From Caulobacter zeae (GTDB lineage Bacteria > Pseudomonadota > Alphaproteobacteria > Caulobacterales > Caulobacteraceae): a stretch of DNA of 49,037 bases. The stretch covers positions 1-49,037 of the forward strand of contig NZ_PJRS01000029.1 in the NCBI RefSeq assembly GCF_002858925.1, read 5' to 3'. Positions within the stretch are counted from its first letter, which is position 1. Each line of letters starts with the position of its first letter. A program made the translations under genes and the position numbers. This document shows, one piece after another, positions 1 to 10,165 of this stretch. Below the pieces are notes generated by a model. That model made no database searches. It was not told the DNA's origin and saw only the letters and a program-made list of their open reading frames with translations.

Positions 1-31
1 CCCCAGTGGGGGAGCATCTTGGCGCATTAAA

Positions 32-73
32 TCCTCCCCCTCTTGGGGAGGTGGCCCGGAGGGCCGGAGGGGG
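32..73. repeat. GC-rich intergenic hairpin repeat (family A)
   Basis: A CCTCCCC/GGGGAGG hairpin is followed by a second small hairpin (GGCCCGGAGGGCC) and closed by GGAGGGGG. Nearly the same module recurs at 18031-18074 and 25658-25700. It lies just downstream of the histidine kinase that ends at 87. Seen directly; its role is unknown. Confidence 0.8.
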
Positions 74-86
74 CGCCGAAGGCGTC

Positions 87-1841
87 TCACCCCACCGCCG
101 CCGCCGGCGGGGGCGTCCGGTCCACCGCCATGGCGATGGCCGAGATCAGGTCCAGCGGCTTGACCGGCTTGCCCAGGTGCTCGTCGAAGCCCAGCTTGAG
201 AAAGCGTTCGCGGTCGCCGGCCATGGCCGAGGCGGTCAGGGCGATCACCGGGGTGTTGGCCGCGCCGGCCGCGCCCGAGCGGATCTCCGACAGGGCCGTC
301 ACTCCGTCCATCACCGGCATGTTGATGTCCATCAGCACGCAGTCGAAGTGCGAGGCCTTCAGCGCGTCCAGCGCCTGGCGGCCGTCCTCGACCACCGTCA
401 GGTCGACGCCGGCGGCTTCCAGCATCAGCCGCACGACCATCTGGTTCATCGGATTGTCCTCGGCCATCAACACGCGCGGCGTCGCGCCGTCGTCCTCGAC
501 GGCCTGAGGCGCGGGGGCGGGCAGGGGCGGGGCCTCGGGACGGGGCGCGCGCAGCAACAGCAGGAACCGCGCGCCGCGCTCGGCCGGCTCCAGGCTGAGG
601 TCGCCGCCCATGCGGCGGGCCAGGGCCCGGGCGATGGTCAGCCCAAGGCCCATGCCGCCATAGGCCCGCGATACGCTCTCGTCGGCCTGGGTGAAGCTCT
701 CGAAGATCCGCTCGGCGAAGGCCGGGTCGATGCCCGGGCCGGTGTCGGTGATGCGGATCGCCACCGTCTCAAGGCCGTCGGGCGCAGCGCCCTGGCCCGA
801 GACCTCGATGGTCACCCCGCCCACGCGGGTGAACTTCAGGGCGTTCGACAGCAGGCCGCCCAGCACCTGGCGGATGCGGGCCGGATCGGCGTGCAGGCGC
901 TTGGGCGCGGTGGCGTCGATGCGCACGTCCACCGCCAGGCCGCGAACCATGGCCATGTCGCGCCAGGTGTCGGCCACGGCGTGGACCAGGTCGCGCAGGT
1001 CGAAGTCGCAGGGCGTCAGGTCGGCGTCGCCGGCGTCCAGGCGGGCGATGTCGAGCACGTCGTTGAGCAGCTGCATCAGGCTGTCGCCCGAATGGATCAT
1101 CAGCTCCACATAGTCGCGCTGGCGCTCGTCCAGGTCGGTGGCCTTCAGCGCGTGGGCCAGGCCCAGCAGGCCGTTCATCGGCGTGCGCATCTCGTGGCTC
1201 ATGGTCGCCACGAACACCGACTTCACGCGCGAGGCGGCCAGGGCGCGCTCCTTTTCCTGCCGCAGGCCGCGGGTCAGCTCGTCCATCTTTCGGGCGGCCG
1301 CGCGGTTCAGCAGCATGGCGTTGATGGTGGTCGCCACCAGCATCAGCATGGCCCAGCGGTTGGTCAGCGAGCCTACCCCGTGCGGGGCGTTGGTCAGGAA
1401 CGGGAAGGCGACCAGGCACAGCAGGGGCGGGGCGGTGGTGATCGCCAGCAGGCTGATCGGCTGGTGGCGGAAGTTCTGGGTGAAGATGATCTGGCCCGCG
1501 CACACCCCCAGGGCCGCCAGCCGCAGGTCCTGGTCGGGGAACATCCACAGCGCCACCGCCAGCCACGACCAGACGACGTTGATCGGGATGGAGGCCAGCA
1601 CGAACAGCGCCCGCAGGCGGTCGGTCGTGGGCCCCGTGAAGCGGCGGATGACCAGCGAGGCCAGCGCCTCGCCGGCCGCCAGCGCCGCGAACCAGCCGGC
1701 GGCCATGGCTGGACCCAGAGCGATCCCGACGACCATGGCCACCAAGGCGGCGGAGACTAGGCGCGACACCGTCAGGCGGCGCGTGTCGTTCGCCACCTCG
1801 TCGAGCCGTTCGTCGGCGCCTAGAGCATCGAGCCATTGCAT
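87..1841 (-). CDS. Membrane-bound hybrid histidine kinase with C-terminal receiver
   Basis: A 584-residue sensor kinase. Residues about 30-180 hold several hydrophobic segments that look like a membrane sensor region with no recognisable periplasmic domain. A HisKA dimerisation/phosphoacceptor domain follows, with the H-box SHEMRTPMNG (His216). The HATPase_c domain has N (LLSNALKF), G1 (DTGPGID) and G2 (GMGLGL) boxes. After an Ala/Pro linker, a receiver domain starts with the acidic MAEDNP patch, carries the phospho-Asp in LMDINMPVMDG (Asp505), and ends with the conserved Lys in GKPV. Family knowledge predicts His-to-Asp phosphotransfer and output through an unlinked Hpt or regulator. No partner gene is adjacent. 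The signal sensed cannot be told. It is transcribed divergently from the acyl-CoA synthetase at 2102. Confidence 0.92.
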   Translation of the reverse strand: MQWLDALGADERLDEVANDTRRLTVSRLVSAALVAMVVGIALGPAMAAGWFAALAAGEALASLVIRRFTGPTTDRLRALFVLASIPINVVWSWLAVALWMFPDQDLRLAALGVCAGQIIFTQNFRHQPISLLAITTAPPLLCLVAFPFLTNAPHGVGSLTNRWAMLMLVATTINAMLLNRAAARKMDELTRGLRQEKERALAASRVKSVFVATMSHEMRTPMNGLLGLAHALKATDLDERQRDYVELMIHSGDSLMQLLNDVLDIARLDAGDADLTPCDFDLRDLVHAVADTWRDMAMVRGLAVDVRIDATAPKRLHADPARIRQVLGGLLSNALKFTRVGGVTIEVSGQGAAPDGLETVAIRITDTGPGIDPAFAERIFESFTQADESVSRAYGGMGLGLTIARALARRMGGDLSLEPAERGARFLLLLRAPRPEAPPLPAPAPQAVEDDGATPRVLMAEDNPMNQMVVRLMLEAAGVDLTVVEDGRQALDALKASHFDCVLMDINMPVMDGVTALSEIRSGAAGAANTPVIALTASAMAGDRERFLKLGFDEHLGKPVKPLDLISAIAMAVDRTPPPAAAVG

Positions 1842-1946
1842 GGCCGCGCACCCCGTCCCGGACCTGGACCGAACCAGGCCGTGCTGAAGCTAACCGCAAA
1901 ACGGCGTTCTGGGAGTGAACGGGCCATGCGGCCGATCAGCGCGGCC

Positions 1947-1964
1947 GTGTGTAGATGTACACAC
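1947..1964. promoter_or_regulatory. Palindromic operator-like site
   Basis: GTGTGTAGATGTACACAC is a perfect 7-4-7 inverted repeat in the 260-bp region between the divergent kinase (start 1841) and acyl-CoA synthetase (start 2102). Symmetry and position suggest a dimeric regulator site. I cannot name the regulator. Confidence 0.45.
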
Positions 1965-2101
1965 TCTACGCCTCCGTGCAGATGCGCGCAAAGTCGGGCC
2001 GCGCCTTTGCTCGCCTGGGGCGAGCCATGCGTTGCGCCGCCGAGCGCACGCCGCTAGCCTCTCCTGAACAACGATAAGCAGGACGCGGGAGAGCGGTTTC
2101 G

Positions 2102-5008
<2,907 letters not shown>

Positions 5009-5100
5009 AATTTCATTCCACCCATCCGGGTGTGTGATTTGATACAACCTTCGGGCGTCTGGCGCGGCAAGTTGCATGAGAGCGAACGGGGGAGGCTCTC

Positions 5101-6582
5101 ATGCTCCGCAATGGCAAGGACATCGCCAACGGCGCGGTGATTGAGACACAGGTCTGCATCGTCGGGTCCGGCCCCGCCGGTATCACCGCCGCCTGGGAAC
5201 TTCAGAAGGCCGGCGTGAAGGTCACGCTGATCGAGGGCGGCCCCGACAGTCCCAAGGGCGCGCTCGATCCCACCTGGCCCGACAAGAGCGTGCTCTACGC
5301 CGGCAAGGCCGACGGCCAGTTCGCCGAAAGCGAGCCCGACTTCCTGATCCGACCCTACAATCGCGCCGGCGGTCCCTGGGAGCGCGAGCGGATGTTCGGC
5401 GGCACCTCGGCCCACTGGGGCGGACAGTCGCGGCCGCTCGACCCGATCGACTTCGAGGCCCGCCCAGGCTTTCCCGGCTGGCCGATCGACCGCGCCGAGC
5501 TTGATCCCTACTACGCCAAGGCCGCGCAGCTGTGCCTGCTGCACGGCGACGATTTCAGTCCCCAGGCCTGGGCCGAGATCCTCGGCGCCGAGGTGCCCGA
5601 GCTGACCGGCTTCGACACCACGATCTACCAGTACCTGGGCAAGAACTACCTGAACTTCGCCCTGCGCACCTTTGACGGCGTCACGATCGCCGACACCGAC
5701 GTCGACGTGATCGTCAACGCCACCCTGCTGGAGATCGAGCAGCGCCAGGGCCGGGTGTGCGGCCTGCGGGTCGCCAGCATGGACGGCGCCGCCGGCGCGT
5801 CCAAGAAGGCGACCGAGTTCACCATCAAGGCCGACATGGTGGTGCTGGCCTGCGGCGCGGTCGAGAACGCCCGCCAGCTCCTGCTGTCGGACGTCGGCAA
5901 CGACCACGACCAGGTCGGCCGCTACTTCATGTGCCATCCGCTGTCGAACGGGCCGGTGCTCAGCGCCAGCGGCGCCTACCTGACCGACGCCCAGACCCGG
6001 TTGATGGCTGGCCAGACCCTCAGCGGCAACCGCGCCGTGCCCTGGCAGGATGCGAACGGCGTTCGCGTCTCGGGCCGGTTCTCGCCCACGGCCGACGAGC
6101 AGAAGCGCCTGGGCATCGGCAGCTGCTGGTTCTGGGCCAACTACGGCCAGTACTACTTCGAGATGGCGCCCAATCCCGACAGCCGGGTCGCCCTGGCCGA
6201 CACGGTCGACCCCGTCTTCGGCCAGCGCCAGACCCACATCACCTGGCTGCTCAGCGACCGCGACGAGGCGACCTACACCCAGACGACGGCGCTGTTCAAA
6301 GCCGCGGTCGAGGAGCTGGGCGGCGACGTCTATTACCAGCCCTGGCCCGCCGTGAAGGAGGGGCTCACCGTCAACGGCCACCACATCGGCACAACCCGCA
6401 TGTCGGCCGACCCGAAAGAGGGCGTGGTCGACGCCGACCTCAAGGTTCACGGCCTCGACAACCTCTATGTCGCCGGCTCGTCGGTGTTTCCCTCGACCGG
6501 GATCTCCAACCCGACCTTCACGATCATCACCCTGTCGATCCGCTTGGCCGAGCACCTGCGGGGCAGGGTGGGGGCGCCCTGA
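5101..6582 (+). CDS. GMC-family oxidoreductase
   Basis: A 493-residue flavoprotein of the glucose-methanol-choline oxidoreductase family. The N-terminus has the FAD-binding beta-alpha-beta motif IVGSGPAGITAAWE (about residues 17-30), followed by an acidic strand end (LIEGG). Family elements further on are GTSAHWGGQSRPLD and a CGAVENARQLL segment. The C-terminal GMC_oxred_C region includes NGHHIGTTRM, LYVAGSSVFPSTG and SNPTFTI. Members oxidise alcohols, sugars or aldehydes. The substrate cannot be read from the sequence. There is no signal peptide, so it is probably cytoplasmic. A GGGGGAGG ribosome site lies 6 bases before the ATG. It follows the acyl-CoA synthetase by 92 bases on the same strand, so co-transcription is possible but unproven. 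Confidence 0.9.
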   Translation: MLRNGKDIANGAVIETQVCIVGSGPAGITAAWELQKAGVKVTLIEGGPDSPKGALDPTWPDKSVLYAGKADGQFAESEPDFLIRPYNRAGGPWERERMFGGTSAHWGGQSRPLDPIDFEARPGFPGWPIDRAELDPYYAKAAQLCLLHGDDFSPQAWAEILGAEVPELTGFDTTIYQYLGKNYLNFALRTFDGVTIADTDVDVIVNATLLEIEQRQGRVCGLRVASMDGAAGASKKATEFTIKADMVVLACGAVENARQLLLSDVGNDHDQVGRYFMCHPLSNGPVLSASGAYLTDAQTRLMAGQTLSGNRAVPWQDANGVRVSGRFSPTADEQKRLGIGSCWFWANYGQYYFEMAPNPDSRVALADTVDPVFGQRQTHITWLLSDRDEATYTQTTALFKAAVEELGGDVYYQPWPAVKEGLTVNGHHIGTTRMSADPKEGVVDADLKVHGLDNLYVAGSSVFPSTGISNPTFTIITLSIRLAEHLRGRVGAP

Positions 6583-6684
6583 TCCCACCGCTCGAAGCGT
6601 AATGGTGCGTCAACCCATGCGCGATCTTGATGGCGTCCGCGGCCTGGACGCCTGACGGCTGCATTCAGTTGGGGGAGACGCGTC

Positions 6685-7008
6685 ATGAATCCATTCGCGA
6701 CCGAGTTCGAGTTCACGCTGCCGGTCGGCTATCGCGACGCCGACGGCAATCTGCACAGGCAGGGCGTGATGCGCCTGGCCACCGCCGCCGACGAAATCCT
6801 GCCGCTAAAGGATCACCGGGTGCAGGCCAATCCGGCCTATCTGACCATCATCGTGCTGAGCCGTGTCATCGTCAGGCTCGGAACCTTGGACATGATCAAC
6901 ACCAAGGTGATCGAGGAGCTGTTCTCGGTCGACTTCAACTACCTGCAGACCCTCTATAACAGCATCAACCAGGTCGCGGGCGAAGGGGAGGGTCCCTCCG
7001 GCCCGTGA
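6685..7008 (+). CDS. Orphan phage-tail-assembly-like small protein
   Basis: A 107-residue protein with a good GGGGGAG ribosome site 8 bases upstream of the ATG. The pattern FEFTLPVGYRDADG ... RQGVMRLATAADEILPL, then RVQANPAYLTIIVLSRVI and LG-L, resembles the small phage tail assembly proteins (gp41/gpE-like) carried by contractile tail-like and extracellular injection gene clusters. That assignment is from remembered family patterns and is moderate. No sheath, tube, baseplate or lysis gene is nearby, so here it stands alone between a GMC oxidoreductase and a Hint-like gene. It ends only a few bases before the convergent Hint-like gene stop at 7016. Confidence 0.6.
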   Translation: MNPFATEFEFTLPVGYRDADGNLHRQGVMRLATAADEILPLKDHRVQANPAYLTIIVLSRVIVRLGTLDMINTKVIEELFSVDFNYLQTLYNSINQVAGEGEGPSGP

Positions 7009-7015
7009 TCGGGCG

Positions 7016-7510
7016 TCAGGCGATCTGGCCTGCCGAGCTGATCGTCGTCGGCAGCATGCCGGCTTGCAGAGCCAGACACAGCGCATAGTCGGCGACGACG
7101 AACCCGTTCGCGACCAGCAGGTGTTTGTCGATGGACACAGCGAACTCTTGTGAAGTCGCGATCGACCACATCCCCAGATCGAGCATCTCCATCGTGGCCG
7201 CCAATACTTCGGCGTCTTGGCCATCGGCCTGGATCAGCGTGTTGCCGGGGCTGATGTCTTTCATTGGGACCAGACCCCTGGACGTGAGAACGTATTGCTC
7301 CGGCGAGCCGATCAGCTCGCTATCGTTTCCGGCATGGAGTTGAATGGCGCTCGAGGGCCCGGCGTCGCCGGTCCCGTTCGAGAACTGGACGAACTCTTCG
7401 GTCCAGCCGAGACTCAGCCCGGCCGTCGAGACCGGGTTGCCTACCTGGAAGCATTCAATAGGCTTGAACGCCGTCGCGTCGACCGCGATCTGGGTTCCTT
7501 TGAGCAGCAA
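7016..7510 (-). CDS. Hint (hedgehog/intein)-like protein, probably without autoprocessing
   Basis: About 164 residues from a TTG at 7510. LLKGTQIAVDATAFKPIECF with VGNPVST matches the opening block of Hint domains (C-x-x-GT-x-I ... P-V-E-x-L-x-VGD-x-V). SPEQYVLTSRGLVPMKDISPGNTLI matches the second block (TPxHxFL-T-x-G-x-V ... L-x-PGD-x-L). DKHLLVANGFVVADYAL resembles the C-terminal 'H-x-x-x-NG-x-x-x-xDY' strand. The position of the essential Cys/Ser nucleophile is a Leu (or the initiator Met), and block B has Gln in place of the usual His. Self-cleavage therefore looks lost; this is inference. The reading frame stays open upstream past 7580 without ATG or GTG, so the true start is uncertain and a 5' truncation or frameshift is possible. 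Confidence 0.6.
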   Translation of the reverse strand: MLLKGTQIAVDATAFKPIECFQVGNPVSTAGLSLGWTEEFVQFSNGTGDAGPSSAIQLHAGNDSELIGSPEQYVLTSRGLVPMKDISPGNTLIQADGQDAEVLAATMEMLDLGMWSIATSQEFAVSIDKHLLVANGFVVADYALCLALQAGMLPTTISSAGQIA

Positions 7511-7608
7511 GGCGGCCTCCTCGACATCGAGCCATTGGCCCTCGCCAGCGCTCCCCGAGGCCAGGGAATGGTGATTTTCACCTCCATGTAAAGTTGTGCC
7601 CGGCTCGG

Positions 7609-8805
7609 TTAGCGCCCCGGCAGGATGACCGTGAACACCGAGCCCTCGCCGACCCGGCTACTCACCGTGATCTCGCCGCCCATCTGACGGGCCAGCCGGC
7701 GCGAGATGGCCAGGCCCAGGCCCGTGCCGCCGAAGCGGCTGGCCGCGCCCGGCGCCTGCTCGAAGCGCTCGAAGATCCGCTCCAGCTGGTCGGCGGGGAT
7801 GCCGACGCCGGTGTCGGTGACGGTCATCACCAGCTCGCCGCCGCGCGGCGCGATGACCAGGCTGACTTGGCCCCGTTCAGTGAACTTCAGGGCGTTGCCC
7901 AGCAGGTTGACCAGGATCTGGCGCAGGCGCGAGGCGTCGCCGCGCACCGTCGGCAGGGCGCCGGCGATCTCGGCGGTCAGGGCGATCTCCTTGGCCAGGG
8001 CCCGTTCAGCGAACAGTTCGACGGCCGAGCGCGCGACCTCGGCCACGTCGATCGGCTCGGCGGCCAGGTCGGCGACGCCGGCTTCCAGCCGCGCCAGGTC
8101 GAGCACGTCGTTGACGATGGTCAGCAGCTTCTCGCCGGCCGACTTGGCCTTGGTGGCCAGCATCCGCTCGCGCTCGGGCAGGTTGGGCGAGGCGGCCAAC
8201 AGGCCGTTGAAGCCGATCACGCTGGTCAGCGGCGTGCGCAGTTCGTGGGTCATGTTGGCCAGGAACTCGCTCTTGGCCTCGGTGGCGGCCTGCGCCCGGC
8301 GGGTCAGCAGTTCGTTGCGGGCGTTCAGCAGCCGCAGGTCCATCTCGGTGACGACGATCTGGGCCAGGGCCTTCAGGCGCCGCTTCTCCTCGGCGGTCAG
8401 CGGCGGGCGCGGCCGCTGGTCGATGACGCACAGCGCCCCAAGCCGATGGCCGCTGTGCAGCTTCAGCGGCGCGCCGGCGTAGAAGCGGATGTTGGGATCA
8501 TCGGTGACGAAGGGATTGTCGCGGAAGCGGTCGTCGCCCTCCGGATCCAGCACCTCCATCACCTCGTCGGACTCGATGGTGTAGTGGCAGAAGGCGTCCT
8601 CGCGCGGGGTGCCGCCCGGCTCCAGCCCGACGATCGACTTGATCCACTGCCGGTCGGCGTCGATCAGGGTGACGGCGGCGATCGGCGTGTCGAACAGTTC
8701 GGCCGCCAGGGCCGTGATCCGGTCGAACGCCGCCTCGGGCGGGGTGTCCACGAGGCCGTACTCATGCAGGGCCGCCAGGCGCGCGGTCTCGTCGCTGGTG
8801 AACAT
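7609..8805 (-). CDS. GAF-domain histidine kinase
   Basis: A soluble 398-residue kinase when started at the ATG at 8805, which gives the conserved opening ARLAALHEYGLVDTPPE. A longer in-frame start at 8910 reads through low-quality sequence and is not preferred. Residues about 20-155 form a GAF sensor domain (VTLIDADRQWIKS ... FYAGAPLKLHSGHRLGALCVID). HisKA follows with the H-box NMTHELRTPL (His187). HATPase_c has NLLGNALKF, DTGVGIP and GGTGLGL boxes. There is no receiver domain and no membrane segment. GAF domains of this type are common in cytoplasmic sensor and light- or redox-associated kinases, but the ligand is unknown. No response regulator is adjacent. Confidence 0.92.
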   Translation of the reverse strand: MFTSDETARLAALHEYGLVDTPPEAAFDRITALAAELFDTPIAAVTLIDADRQWIKSIVGLEPGGTPREDAFCHYTIESDEVMEVLDPEGDDRFRDNPFVTDDPNIRFYAGAPLKLHSGHRLGALCVIDQRPRPPLTAEEKRRLKALAQIVVTEMDLRLLNARNELLTRRAQAATEAKSEFLANMTHELRTPLTSVIGFNGLLAASPNLPERERMLATKAKSAGEKLLTIVNDVLDLARLEAGVADLAAEPIDVAEVARSAVELFAERALAKEIALTAEIAGALPTVRGDASRLRQILVNLLGNALKFTERGQVSLVIAPRGGELVMTVTDTGVGIPADQLERIFERFEQAPGAASRFGGTGLGLAISRRLARQMGGEITVSSRVGEGSVFTVILPGR

Positions 8806-8898
8806 CGGGTCCTGTAACGCTGCCGGCGCGGGGGAGACGCCGAACCGCCATTTCACCCGGAGCGGGGGCGTGTGTCGAGTATCGGACAAACCCTTCGA

Positions 8899-8923
8899 CC
8901 CTTCCCCCATCTAGGGGGAAGGG
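8899..8923. repeat. Perfect 10-bp-stem hairpin
   Basis: CCCTTCCCCC, a 5-base loop, then GGGGGAAGGG. It sits between the membrane protein ending at 8929 and the kinase starting at 8805, both on the minus strand. There is no T tract, so it looks like a simple member of the CCTTCCCC hairpin family seen at 22071 and 31807 rather than a classical terminator. Confidence 0.7.
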
Positions 8924-8928
8924 AGTTA

Positions 8929-10113
8929 TCAGAGATACTTCATCCACGGCTGCCGGCTGGCCCGCTTGACCGGACCGAACCACCGGCAGGCCTGCCAGCA
9001 TGGAACCGCCACCAGCGCCGCCGTCAGCCAGATCGAGGCCACGCCCGGCAGGCTCCACACCTCGCCCTGGTTCGGGCCCATCGCCGCGACCGCCGCAAGC
9101 TGCAGCAGGTGCAGGGCGTAGAGGTGGATCAGGTAGAAGAACAGCGGCGCGCCGCCCAGCACCGCCAGCCATGACACCAGCCGCGCCGGCGCCTTCTCCA
9201 GCCCCGCCAGCAGCAGGGCGCCCAGACCCAGTGTCAGCAGCAGGAAGTCGGCCGAGGGCGGGTACTTGGTGAAGTTCAGCCAGCTCATCACCGTGCGGAT
9301 CGGGCTTGAGCCGGCGACCCAGGGCGTTTCGCCATAGCCGTTCAGGCTGCGCAGGATCACCAGCAGCGCCAGCGCCCCGAAGCCGGTCAGCAGCAGGCGA
9401 TTGCGCCGGTCGCGCCAGGCGCCGACGAACCATGGGCCAATGCCGAAACCCAGGGCCACAACCCCGATCCATGGCAGCAGCGGATAGGAGGTGCGGGCCT
9501 GCGCCCCCCAGGGCAGGTCGATGAAGCCGCGGTCGTGCAGGATCGCCCACAGCGCGTGGCCGGGCTGGCCCTGCGCTATGCTGATCGGATCCAGCAGGTT
9601 GTGGCCCAGCACGATCACGAGACCCACGGCGACCAGCGCCGCGCGGGGCAGGTGGACGAGGGCCGAAAGCGCGATCATCGACAGGCCGATCGCCCAGATC
9701 ACCTGCAGGTAATAGGTCCTGGGCGTCAGGTCGAAGGTCCAGGCGAAGCTGACGAAGGTCAGCTCCAGGAACACCAGGAAGAGGCCCCGCTTGAACAGGA
9801 AGCCCGAGGCGGCGTGGGCGATGGCGCGCGGATCGTTCCCGCCGGCCTTGCGGCCGTATAGCCAGGCGGCGAGGCCCGTCAGGGCCACGAACACCGGCGC
9901 GCACAGGTGCGCCGCCAGCCGGGTGAAGAACAGGGATGGGGCCGTCGCCTCCACGTCCATCGGGTCCGACACCTGAGCGTGGATGAAGAAGAACTCCCGC
10001 ACGTGGTCGACCATCATCAGCAGCATGACGAGACCCCGCAGGGCGTCGATGGCGGCGATCCGGCTCGCGGCTGGAGCGGGAAGGGCGGTGGAAACGGCGT
10101 TGGTTGACAGCAT
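8929..10113 (-). CDS. DUF1624-type multi-span membrane protein (heparan acetyltransferase-like)
   Basis: About 394 residues from the ATG at 10113; an in-frame ATG at 10146 would add 11 residues. The N-terminal signature RIAAIDALRGLVMLLMMVDHVREFFF is typical of DUF1624/acyltransferase_3-like proteins related to heparan-alpha-glucosaminide N-acetyltransferase. Around ten hydrophobic spans follow, including a His-containing segment (FFYLIHLYALHLLQ). Such proteins sit in the inner membrane and may acetylate sugars or cell-wall components; the activity here is inference. It is divergent from the TonB receptor at 10166 with only 52 bp between the two starts, so the two genes probably share regulatory DNA. 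Confidence 0.8.
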   Translation of the reverse strand: MLSTNAVSTALPAPAASRIAAIDALRGLVMLLMMVDHVREFFFIHAQVSDPMDVEATAPSLFFTRLAAHLCAPVFVALTGLAAWLYGRKAGGNDPRAIAHAASGFLFKRGLFLVFLELTFVSFAWTFDLTPRTYYLQVIWAIGLSMIALSALVHLPRAALVAVGLVIVLGHNLLDPISIAQGQPGHALWAILHDRGFIDLPWGAQARTSYPLLPWIGVVALGFGIGPWFVGAWRDRRNRLLLTGFGALALLVILRSLNGYGETPWVAGSSPIRTVMSWLNFTKYPPSADFLLLTLGLGALLLAGLEKAPARLVSWLAVLGGAPLFFYLIHLYALHLLQLAAVAAMGPNQGEVWSLPGVASIWLTAALVAVPCWQACRWFGPVKRASRQPWMKYL

Positions 10114-10165
10114 CACTCGGGCGGCATAGCTGATATGAAATAACATTACAAACGGAGTTGATCTC

